Source: an uncultured Lachnospiraceae bacterium
GTDB taxonomy: Bacteria; Bacillota; Clostridia; Lachnospirales; Lachnospiraceae
Reading direction: 5' to 3'
Length of the DNA: 16,283 nt
Assembly: GCA_910578085.1 (NCBI GenBank)
Contig: CAJTPM010000038.1
Coordinates: 16,009 to 32,291, forward strand
Both the position numbers and the translations under genes were made by a program. Shown piece after piece: positions 1-6,314 of the stretch (positions are counted from its first letter, which is position 1; every line of letters starts with the position of its first letter). The notes under the pieces are model-generated. The model had not been told where the DNA came from. It did not search any database and saw only the letters and a list, made by a program, of their open reading frames with translations.

Positions 1-982
1 CGATGCCAGCGTCACCTTCGATGCCAGCGTCACCTTCGATGCCAGCGTCACCTTCGATGCCAGCGTCACCTTCGGTGACGCGCATGAACAGAGTTTCCAG
101 GTCGCCCTCCTGTTTGTGGAAACCGGTCACGACCACGTCATTTGCTATCATGACACCGATCATTTTGGCAATTTCGCGTTTAGACATGGTGTGCGACAGC
201 CTGATCTCACGCTCTCCTGCAGAATGCACCTTCACACCTGCGTACTCACTGGCGATGCGCAGCGCCCTCTCGCGCCCTTCCTCCAATGTGATGATCAGCT
301 GGCCGCTCCCGAATACGCTCTCCATCACATCCTCGATGCGCCCTGCCGCCACCAGATGGCCGTGATCCATAATACCGATGCTGTTGCACATCTCCGAGAG
401 CTCGGACAGAATATGGGAGCTGATCACAATTGTCTTCCCCATGCTCTTCAGATTCAGCAAAAGTTCCTTCATCTCCACCCTGGCTCTGGGATCCAGGCCG
501 GAGTTGGGTTCATCAAGAACCAGAAGCCCCGGATTGTGCAGCAATGCCCTGGCCACACAGAGCCGCTGCTTCATACCCCGGGACAGCGTGTCCACAAATA
601 CCTCCTTTTTGTCGCTAAGCCCTACCAGTTCCAGCAGATCATCAGAAATTTTTTCAATCTCTTTCGAGTTCATGCGGTACATGGAACCGTAAAAATCCAT
701 ATACTCTTTCACCTTCAGATTATCGTACACCCCGAAAAAGTCCGGTACATAGCCGATCTGCTTTTTGATCTCCTTCCGATGCGTCATGGCATCCATACCG
801 CCTATCGCAATACCGCCGGCGGTGGGACGCATCAGTCCGCACACCATGCGTATCGTTGTAGTCTTGCCTGCGCCGTTTGGACCCACAAATCCGAACAGAT
901 CTCCCCTGGGCACATGGAGCGACAGATCTTTCACCGCCTGAAATTTACCGTAATTCTTACACAAATGATCGATTTGAAGCAT
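1..982 (-). CDS. ABC transporter ATP-binding protein, 3' end beyond the window
   Basis: Nucleotide-binding subunit of an ABC-2 type transporter, expected to hydrolyse ATP on the inner face of the membrane. My own reading of the minus strand from an ATG at 982 is open to the window edge (327 codons, no stop). It shows Walker A GPNGAGKTT (Lys40), signature LSRGM (133-137), Walker B LLVLDEP (Asp157, Glu158), D-loop SGLD (161-164) and the H-loop His190. The purine-rich site GGGAGGA lies just before the ATG. The conserved C-terminal element LETLFMRVTEG ends near residue 305, where members of this family normally stop. Here it passes without a break into a hexapeptide repeat (see separate entry). 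The gene starts 18 bp after the stop of the membrane protein at 3121-1001, so the two are probably co-transcribed. The transported substrate cannot be told. The family call is firm; the true C-terminus is unknown. Confidence 0.95.
   Translation of the reverse strand, partial: MLQIDHLCKNYGKFQAVKDLSLHVPRGDLFGFVGPNGAGKTTTIRMVCGLMRPTAGGIAIGGMDAMTHRKEIKKQIGYVPDFFGVYDNLKVKEYMDFYGSMYRMNSKEIEKISDDLLELVGLSDKKEVFVDTLSRGMKQRLCVARALLHNPGLLVLDEPNSGLDPRARVEMKELLLNLKSMGKTIVISSHILSELSEMCNSIGIMDHGHLVAAGRIEDVMESVFGSGQLIITLEEGRERALRIASEYAGVKVHSAGEREIRLSHTMSKREIAKMIGVMIANDVVVTGFHKQEGDLETLFMRVTEGDAGIEGDAGIEGDAGIEGDAGI
2..73 (-). repeat. Four perfect 18-bp in-frame tandem repeats (hexapeptide Glu-Gly-Asp-Ala-Gly-Ile)
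   Basis: Units lie at 2-19, 20-37, 38-55 and 56-73 and are identical base for base. Position 1 also fits a fifth unit. On the minus strand each unit (GAAGGTGACGCTGGCATC) encodes EGDAGI, in frame with the ABC ATPase from residue 304 onward. The unit is a multiple of three, so copy-number change would not shift the frame. The array runs out of the window, so its full size and what follows are unknown. Confidence 0.97.
63..81. repeat. Palindrome (8-bp stem, 3-nt loop) at the edge of the 18-bp array
   Basis: GCGTCACC at 63-70 pairs perfectly with GGTGACGC at 74-81 around TTC. It lies at the junction between the unique part of the ATPase gene and the first repeat unit, so half of it is repeat sequence. 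A hairpin here could promote polymerase slippage; that role is inferred. Confidence 0.8.
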
Positions 983-1000
983 GCTGTCCTCCCTCTGTCT

Positions 1001-3121
1001 CTAAAAAAACGCGTGCGGATTGAATCCGGAATCCTTCTGCTGTCCGCCGCCTTCCATCTCCGCAAAAGTATAGAGACACCCGTAAGAGAGGCCGCCGCAT
1101 CTGCCCGCCGTCACCCTGTCGTAATCCTCCGTAACGCCTATGACAATGGCCCGCTTTGTTCCTGCCGGATTCTCAGAATTTTCATTCTCTGCAATACCCA
1201 TGCCCACAAGAAGCGCTGCCATATCCGCCTGATCATACTTGGGGTTTGAACTGTAACTGTAGATATCCAGCATTCTATTCATCATACTTCTGGCGCCATT
1301 TTCTGTTGTATCCTCATATACGCGCCTTGTATTCCCTGAATCTCCGTCCAGGTCGATGGCCTCTCCCGCCTTCACATCGGAGAACACAATCACATTATCC
1401 TCAAACCACACTGCCATATAAGCCATATCGCAGTCCGTTTCATTCGTTACCGTCCCCTTCATCTTTCCTCTTCTGATATATTCCAGATTCTCGCAGGTGA
1501 TCGCCCCTCTGCTTTCCGTCCCGCCTTCCGCGTAGAAGAAACCGCTCTCAAAGTTCTCCTCCGGTTTTATGCCCGCCAAAAGTCCGTCCGCATCATTATC
1601 TACAATATATTTATATTCGTCCGTACTGTAATTCCCCCCGTAATAATACCCATTCCAGCCGGGATACCCCGGCCCTGCCATCTCATACTTTCCGTCTAAC
1701 CGCACTGTCCAGGGATCCGTACCCGAATGATAGGCCAGAAAATAGGTATTTTTACGATTGCCGTCCACCCTCTGGGCCGTGACAGAATAGATCATCGCAT
1801 CACTCACCCGCACATCCCGGCCAAGAATATATACCCCCGCAATAAAAATCAACCCCAGTACCGGCGCACAGATCCAGTACCATTCCCGCTTTTTTGCCCT
1901 GCGTAAGATCAGATACAGAATCGGTCCCACCAACACAACATACACGGCAATCATGATTTTTAATCCCGTAAAATTCACATCCGTGCCGAGACTGTCTATA
2001 AGAGAGATCGCTTCCTCATTGACATAATCCCATTCCGAATAGATATCATACCTGTAACTCAAACTCTCGGATATCAGTTTTTCATACATGGACAGAACCG
2101 TATAACTGCCCAGTTTCCTTAGCTCCTCCTCGCCCAGGGAAAAATACAGGATCATGACCGAACCGTCCCCCACATCAGCAAGCATGGCCGGATAATCTGA
2201 ACTATCATAAAAGCTTCTCTGCCCGGAACGATTATAGTCCAGATCCGCAACCGCCATATTGGTAAAATCAATTCCCTCGTCGTTGAACAGATAGTAATAA
2301 TCTTCGTCCCGATCATAATAATAATCATAATATCCGTTCAGCGCATGATCGGATAAATAATTTTCCTCCCCCGGTTCACTGACGCTTAAGACGCTCACAT
2401 CCATAAAGTCTCTATCAAATCCGGAGAGTGTCTGTTTTGCATAAGCCCCGGTTCCGATCATCAGCCAGCCGCCGGCTTTCACCCAATCCTGAACAGCTTC
2501 GATGTCCTCCCCGCTCAGCGAGGACACATCAAACTGATCGATGATCAGAAAATAGTATCCGTCCAGCTGGTCTTTCAACGCATCACCGCTTAATTCCGAC
2601 AGTTTCAGGGGATAATAGATGTTGTGAAAATCAATGTATTCCCCGTCTGCTTCCATGAAATCCAGCCCGTCGTAATTTTCTGACAAAACACCCACCGACA
2701 ACTCCGTTGCCGCCCTGCCGAACAGATCCTCCAGTTCAATGGACTGCAGTACATTTTCTTCCTCATCCAGAAAATGTATTGCGCATATCCCCGATTCCGT
2801 GTCCACCGCCGCCCCGGACACGTTGATTGCAAACTGCTTCTTCCCCTGGGCCGGCAGCGTGATCTTCGTACTATAGGCAGTATTGACATAATCAGCGCCA
2901 GCAAAAACCACCTGCACCGTGCCAGTAAAATCCGCCCCACTGTTTTCCACCGTCACCTGCATGGCATAACCGTTGTTCTCCGGTTTTAACACTGTGACAT
3001 CACCGGAAAAACAGTCCATTGGTTCCTCCGTTTTCGCCCAAACTGTATATTCACTTTTTCCTGCCAGCAGACAGACCATGCATAACAGTATAACAGCTGT
3101 CTTCCGGATTCGTTTCCACAT
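1001..3121 (-). CDS. Large exported membrane protein with GATase-like segment, partner of the ABC ATPase
   Basis: No function is recognised with certainty. From the ATG at 3121 the protein is 706 residues. It begins MWKRIRK and a hydrophobic stretch (TAVILLCMVCLLAG) that looks like a signal peptide. The extracellular part holds a segment near residues 187-227 (YYFLIIDQFD, then DWVKAGGWLMIGTGAY) resembling the glutamine-amidotransferase-like fold of ABC-associated auxiliary proteins. Two membrane helices follow at about 382-404 and 410-433, joined by a basic loop (RRAKKREW) that should be cytoplasmic. About 270 C-terminal residues lie outside. A longer frame opens at 3247, but its extra residues are not signal-like. 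The 3121 start is preceded by AGGAAG and puts the hydrophobic stretch at the N-terminus. The next gene, 18 bp on, is an ABC ATPase; a permease may lie outside the window. Confidence 0.8.
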   Translation of the reverse strand: MWKRIRKTAVILLCMVCLLAGKSEYTVWAKTEEPMDCFSGDVTVLKPENNGYAMQVTVENSGADFTGTVQVVFAGADYVNTAYSTKITLPAQGKKQFAINVSGAAVDTESGICAIHFLDEEENVLQSIELEDLFGRAATELSVGVLSENYDGLDFMEADGEYIDFHNIYYPLKLSELSGDALKDQLDGYYFLIIDQFDVSSLSGEDIEAVQDWVKAGGWLMIGTGAYAKQTLSGFDRDFMDVSVLSVSEPGEENYLSDHALNGYYDYYYDRDEDYYYLFNDEGIDFTNMAVADLDYNRSGQRSFYDSSDYPAMLADVGDGSVMILYFSLGEEELRKLGSYTVLSMYEKLISESLSYRYDIYSEWDYVNEEAISLIDSLGTDVNFTGLKIMIAVYVVLVGPILYLILRRAKKREWYWICAPVLGLIFIAGVYILGRDVRVSDAMIYSVTAQRVDGNRKNTYFLAYHSGTDPWTVRLDGKYEMAGPGYPGWNGYYYGGNYSTDEYKYIVDNDADGLLAGIKPEENFESGFFYAEGGTESRGAITCENLEYIRRGKMKGTVTNETDCDMAYMAVWFEDNVIVFSDVKAGEAIDLDGDSGNTRRVYEDTTENGARSMMNRMLDIYSYSSNPKYDQADMAALLVGMGIAENENSENPAGTKRAIVIGVTEDYDRVTAGRCGGLSYGCLYTFAEMEGGGQQKDSGFNPHAFF

Positions 3122-3272
3122 CGTTATTCTCACTTCCTGTTCCTTCTTTCCTTCCATGGTTATTTCTACACAGGGCTTCATAACACTTTTCATCAAATTC
3201 GTATATATACCAGCCTGTAGCACATGCCTGATCACAGACATCTTCACCAGCCTGACTCCTGCTTTTTATTTC

Positions 3273-3301
3273 ATTATACACACCCTCAGGGCAGAATACA
3301 A
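3273..3301 (-). promoter_or_regulatory. Possible promoter of the membrane protein / ABC ATPase unit
   Basis: On the minus strand a perfect TATAAT (3278-3273) lies 17 bp from a poor -35 (TTGTAT, 3301-3296). Transcription would start near 3266, leaving a leader of about 145 nt before the ATG at 3121. The -35 matches the consensus at only three positions, so the call is tentative. Confidence 0.4.
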
Positions 3302-3327
3302 TAAGAACAACCCTCTCATAAAAATCT

Positions 3328-3357
3328 GTGACACACCAGATATAGCCTGCATACAAT
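3328..3357 (+). promoter_or_regulatory. Likely promoter of the ferritin-like gene
   Basis: GTGACA (3328-3333) and TACAAT (3352-3357) each match the sigma-A consensus at five of six positions and are 18 bp apart. The start point would be near 3364, just ahead of the AGGAGA ribosome site at 3375-3380. The 270-bp stretch 3122-3391 between the divergent genes holds this promoter and the weaker minus-strand one. I see no coding frame in it that I trust. Confidence 0.55.
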
Positions 3358-3391
3358 AATATGATAACTATCTCAGGAGACTGATATAACT

Positions 3392-3940
3392 ATGGAAAGA
3401 AACAGGAATCTGTCAGTCAATAACTGCTCTCTGCAGAACGTACGCCCGATCATGGTGGATCTGCCCTATCCTCCGATCCAGGTAAGAGGGCGCAATCCCA
3501 GATACGCGGAATTGTTGCAGGTCGATTACTGCGGTTCCGTATCTGAACTGTCCGCTGTTTTACAGTACATCAACAATGAAAACCGGATGTCCGATGAACA
3601 CTGTTCCCTCATCCGGACGATCCTGGGCATTGCCATGGCGGAAATGATACATCTGCAGAAACTTGGAGAACTGATCTGCCTGCTCGGCGGAAACGTATGT
3701 TTTGAGGCCAAACAGCCTGACGGTCTTTGGTCCCCGTCCTGCCTTGTTCTGCCGGACCATATCTCACAGATGCTGCAGGCCGACATGGACGCAGAAAAAG
3801 CTGCAATCAGACAGTATAAAATACATATCAATGAGATTCAGGACGACTGTGTAAACGATGTGCTCAGACGGATCATACTGGACGAAGAGTACCATATTAT
3901 GATTCTACAGTCGCTTTTACAGCCGGAAAAATGCAGATAA
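3392..3940 (+). CDS. Ferritin-like di-metal protein of clostridial type
   Basis: The 182-residue protein is the only plus-strand gene here. It shows the four-helix ferritin-like ligand pattern: Glu52 in helix A (SELSAVLQY), Glu84 and His87 in helix B (EMIH), Glu135 in helix C (DAEKAAIRQY), and Glu165 and His168 in helix D (EEYH). This full set would bind two iron or manganese ions. The stretch VDLPYPPIQVRGRNPRYAELL before helix A recalls small clostridial proteins related to rubrerythrin, CotJC and manganese catalase. There is no rubredoxin-like zinc or iron ribbon. A role in peroxide or oxygen defence or metal handling is inferred from the family. AGGAGA (3375-3380) supports the start. It stands alone between a divergent promoter region and converging minus-strand terminators. 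Confidence 0.85.
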   Translation: MERNRNLSVNNCSLQNVRPIMVDLPYPPIQVRGRNPRYAELLQVDYCGSVSELSAVLQYINNENRMSDEHCSLIRTILGIAMAEMIHLQKLGELICLLGGNVCFEAKQPDGLWSPSCLVLPDHISQMLQADMDAEKAAIRQYKIHINEIQDDCVNDVLRRIILDEEYHIMILQSLLQPEKCR

Positions 3941-3965
3941 AAATAGCGTCGCCAGACAGCGACGC
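3941..3965 (-). terminator. Hairpin with U-tract on the minus strand, probable secondary terminator
   Basis: GCGTCGC (3946-3952) pairs with GCGACGC (3959-3965) around a 6-nt loop. Read on the minus strand it is followed by TATTTTTAT, as in an intrinsic terminator. Read on the plus strand no T-run follows, so it would be a poor stop for the ferritin-like gene, whose stop codon is only 5 nt away. It could back up the stronger terminator at 4042-4085. Confidence 0.5.
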
Positions 3966-4041
3966 ATTCAGAGATATGCTCAGGCATAATAAATCATGCC
4001 CTATTCTCCTGAAATGATCTACACTGCCGCAATTTCCCGTG

Positions 4042-4085
4042 AAACAAAAAAGAGGAATCGCAGGCCGAATTTCTGCGATTCCTCT
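4042..4085 (-). terminator. Strong rho-independent terminator after rlmH
   Basis: A perfect 13-bp stem (AGAGGAATCGCAG at 4051-4063 with its complement at 4073-4085) closes a 9-nt loop. On the minus strand it is followed by TTTTTTGTTT. It lies 56 bp after the rlmH stop and is the clearest terminator in the window. The rest of 3966-4141 holds nothing I can name. Confidence 0.93.
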
Positions 4086-4141
4086 CTCGTCTCACCTTTG
4101 CATCGTTTCACTTCCGAAACAATATTACTGTTTTTTCCTCT

Positions 4142-4621
4142 TTATTTATGGTACGGCGCTCCCGAGATGATCCGAAACGCCCGATAGATCTGCTCCGCCA
4201 GAATTACCCGCATCAGCTGATGTGGAAACGTCAGATCTGAAAAACTGAGTTTTAAATCCGCCTGTGCGGATACCGAAGCATGCAGCCCGAGAGAACCTCC
4301 GATCACAAAAACAAGCTGGCTTTTCCCCGCAAGAGCAAGATTTTCCAGCTTTTTTGCAAACTTCTCCGAATCCAATCTTTTCCCTGCAATCTCCAGTGTA
4401 ATGACGAAACTGTTCTCCCGCAGTCTTTTCAGAATGCGCTGTGCTTCCTTCTCCTTTATCAGCTCCTCTTCAGCGGGAGAAGCCTTCTCCGGTACAGGCT
4501 CATCAGCCACTTCCACGATCTCCAGATGGCAGTAACGTCCGAGGCGTTTCTGATATTCAGATAACGCCTCTCTGTAAAAAGATTCTTTCACTTTTCCAAC
4601 AGCAAGTATTGTAATATTCAA
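4142..4621 (-). CDS. rlmH: 23S rRNA (pseudouridine1915-N3)-methyltransferase RlmH
   Basis: RlmH methylates pseudouridine 1915 in helix 69 of 23S rRNA, using S-adenosylmethionine, on assembled 70S ribosomes. The 159-residue length is standard. Family marks are the start NITILAVGKVKE, FVIGGSLGL (105-113) in the SPOUT knot that binds the methyl donor, FPHQLMRVILAEQIYRA (132-148) and the C-terminal PYHK. The start codon is TTG: the codon at 4621-4619 reads TTG, and no ATG lies in a position that would keep the conserved N-terminus. AGGTGA lies 9 nt upstream and contains the TGA stop of the preceding gene, so translation is probably coupled. It is the last gene before the terminator at 4042-4085. 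Confidence 0.97.
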   Translation of the reverse strand: MNITILAVGKVKESFYREALSEYQKRLGRYCHLEIVEVADEPVPEKASPAEEELIKEKEAQRILKRLRENSFVITLEIAGKRLDSEKFAKKLENLALAGKSQLVFVIGGSLGLHASVSAQADLKLSFSDLTFPHQLMRVILAEQIYRAFRIISGAPYHK

Positions 4622-4630
4622 TTTATTCCG

Positions 4631-5413
4631 TCACCTGTCTTCGCCGAAAATGTCCTGATAGTGCTTATCCAGAAATCTGTCCATATACCCCTCATTCAGA
4701 TTTAAGAAGCGTTCCGACAACAGCTCTTTCATCTTATCGAATCTCTTAAAATATTTCTGTTCCTCACTGAATTCTGCTTCCTCTTCCGAAAAAAGACCAT
4801 CGTCTATCTTTTCCGCCGTCACATACTCCACAAACCATTTTTCAAGTTCTTTCGTCAATTCTTTCTCAGATTCTGCTTTTTTTGCATATTTTCCTGCATT
4901 TTTCATAGAAACCACACCCATGACAATAAAAAACAGGAACATGGCTCCTATGACACCAAGAACAATAAATTTGGAAGATCCATAAAGCGGCAGCCTGATT
5001 ATACCCAGAAAATGAAGCAGTATCACTAAAACACCAACCGCCCCGACGCCCAGAAGCGTATATGCGGAAGATTTATTGTCCGCCGCCTTCTCCTCATAAT
5101 TCCGGTAAACGCCCCGGGAAACCTCTCCGGCATCCCTTCGTGCCTTTTTTTCAGATATCTTCCCGGACCCTTCCGCCTCTTTAATCTCTTCCATATCGGG
5201 GGAATCTTCTTCCCTCTCCGCATTTTCTTCGCAGAGTTCCTCCTCGGAAAGCATCTCTGTATATGCGGCCAGCTCTTCCTTTAATGCTTCCTCTCTGGCC
5301 TCATTCTGAGCCTTTTCCCATTCCTCCAGCGAATCCACCAGTTCTGTTTTGCAGTCAGCACAGACTTTGATCCCCTCATAATACTCGTTTTTGCATTTTG
5401 GACACCAAGGCAT
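4631..5413 (-). CDS. Zinc-ribbon membrane protein of unknown function
   Basis: Not a family I can name. The 260-residue protein opens with a zinc ribbon, CPKC at 4-7 and CADC at 18-21. A long acidic, Glu/Lys-rich helical stretch follows (about 28-110), then two membrane helices (about 118-140 and 148-170) and a charged C-terminal helical part (about 175-260). By topology the ribbon and the tail should both be cytoplasmic. The frame is open upstream to a TTG at 5428 and a GTG at 5422. I chose the ATG at 5413 because GGGGGTGA sits about 5 nt before it and the protein then starts MPWCPKC, as is common for such ribbons. GTG at 5422, after AGAAGG, is the alternative. It lies 42 bp after the SIMPL gene and 9 bp before rlmH, as in one operon. 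Confidence 0.8.
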   Translation of the reverse strand: MPWCPKCKNEYYEGIKVCADCKTELVDSLEEWEKAQNEAREEALKEELAAYTEMLSEEELCEENAEREEDSPDMEEIKEAEGSGKISEKKARRDAGEVSRGVYRNYEEKAADNKSSAYTLLGVGAVGVLVILLHFLGIIRLPLYGSSKFIVLGVIGAMFLFFIVMGVVSMKNAGKYAKKAESEKELTKELEKWFVEYVTAEKIDDGLFSEEEAEFSEEQKYFKRFDKMKELLSERFLNLNEGYMDRFLDKHYQDIFGEDR

Positions 5414-5455
5414 CCCATTCACCCCCAAACCTTCTCTTTTGTTCCCTGTCCACTC

Positions 5456-6205
5456 CTAACGCACCGTATAGTTTAACCGCACCGTGATAGACGCCGTCTT
5501 ATCCTTCGCACTGGTATTGAATGTTCCCCCATAGCTGTATTCTTCCGTGCTGGAATAAGCGCCTGTAATCTGAAACACGCCCAGATTTGCAGTCAGTAGA
5601 TCCCCAGTCTGACAGCCTGCATTCTGTGCCATGATATCGATCCTCTCCTTCGCATTCTTCGTCGCTTCCTCAATAAGCTGCAGCTTCAGCTCGTCAAGCT
5701 TTGTGTAATAATACTCCGGCGCATCGGAAATAATCTCCACCCCGGAATTGATCAACTGCGTACATTCATTGGAAATATTTGTAATCTTTCCCACATCAGA
5801 AGAACTCACCGCAAAGGACTGCGTCAGCTCATACCCGTCGTCCTCATAGCCCATGTACTCGCCTTCCTCACTGTAGATCTCTTTGGTCAATTCTCTGATA
5901 TACACGGAATAAAAGGTCATCTCATCCGCTGTCACACCATTTTCCTCAAAATATTTTTTCACAAGGTCAGCGTTTTTTTCAATCTCCCGATAAGCCTCTC
6001 TGGAAGTATTGCCGCGGACAGAAAAACTGCCCCGCCACACTGCCAGATCCGATTCAAAATCCACACTGGCGGAACCGGTAGCCGATAGCCCCTCCCCGGT
6101 TCTGCCAAGCTTTGCTTCCTTTAATCCGCCTGTGCCGATCAGCACACAGATGATTGCACAGATTCCTGCTATACAGGTGATGATAACTGATTTGTATTCT
6201 TTCAT
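5456..6205 (-). CDS. SIMPL-domain (DUF541) exported protein
   Basis: The 249-residue protein has an N-terminal membrane anchor (VIITCIAGICAIICVLIG, about 7-24) and then a SIMPL domain to the end. Typical marks are GEGLSATGSASVDFESDLA at the domain start, the helix with NADLVKKYFEENGV, the strand TQSFAVSSSDV, the helix DELKLQLIEEATKNAKERID and the closing strand KDKTASITVRLNYTV. The domain is expected on the outer face. SIMPL-family proteins include BP26/OMP28 of Brucella, which forms channel-like oligomers, but the role of most members is unknown. No peptidase or metal site is seen. The ribosome site is unusual: AAAGGAG is separated from the ATG by a small hairpin (see entry at 6219-6232). 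Confidence 0.9.
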   Translation of the reverse strand: MKEYKSVIITCIAGICAIICVLIGTGGLKEAKLGRTGEGLSATGSASVDFESDLAVWRGSFSVRGNTSREAYREIEKNADLVKKYFEENGVTADEMTFYSVYIRELTKEIYSEEGEYMGYEDDGYELTQSFAVSSSDVGKITNISNECTQLINSGVEIISDAPEYYYTKLDELKLQLIEEATKNAKERIDIMAQNAGCQTGDLLTANLGVFQITGAYSSTEEYSYGGTFNTSAKDKTASITVRLNYTVR

Positions 6206-6218
6206 CGTTCCAGCCCTA

Positions 6219-6232
6219 CGGTATTTCTACCG
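6219..6232 (-). promoter_or_regulatory. Small GAAA-loop hairpin between Shine-Dalgarno and start of the SIMPL gene
   Basis: In the transcript, CGGUA and UACCG form a 5-bp stem closed by a GAAA (GNRA-type) tetraloop. AAAGGAG lies 3 nt upstream of it and the ATG 13 nt downstream. Without folding, AAAGGAG is too far from the start; a weak AGGG is nearer. The stem could bring the site closer to the start or be a control point. This is inference from base pairing. Confidence 0.45.
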
Positions 6233-6314
6233 ATTCTCCTTTCCTCATTTGAAACACAATTCATATGCTTCTGTAAATTCTGTCGTTGTTTTTCCTTCAG
6301 CAAATTTCTGTTTC

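Noticed and set aside
1..91. CRISPR-like array
   Set aside because: The units are directly adjacent with no spacers, 18 bp long and in frame with a coding sequence.
3..1249. Plus-strand frames at the left edge, including one with MPASPS repeats
   Set aside because: They are shadows of the ABC ATPase and the end of the membrane protein. All ABC motifs are intact on the minus strand, and the repeat is explained by that frame.
3122..3247. N-terminal extension of the membrane protein to 3247
   Set aside because: The extension would put 42 charged residues before a clear signal peptide, and the ribosome site favours 3121.
3051..3356. Minus-strand frame of 101 codons before the membrane protein
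   Set aside because: It overlaps the start of the 3121 gene in another frame, covers the likely promoter, lacks a ribosome site and has no recognisable features.
3996..4187. Plus-strand frame of 63 codons
   Set aside because: It runs through the strong terminator hairpin and into rlmH antisense, with no ribosome site.
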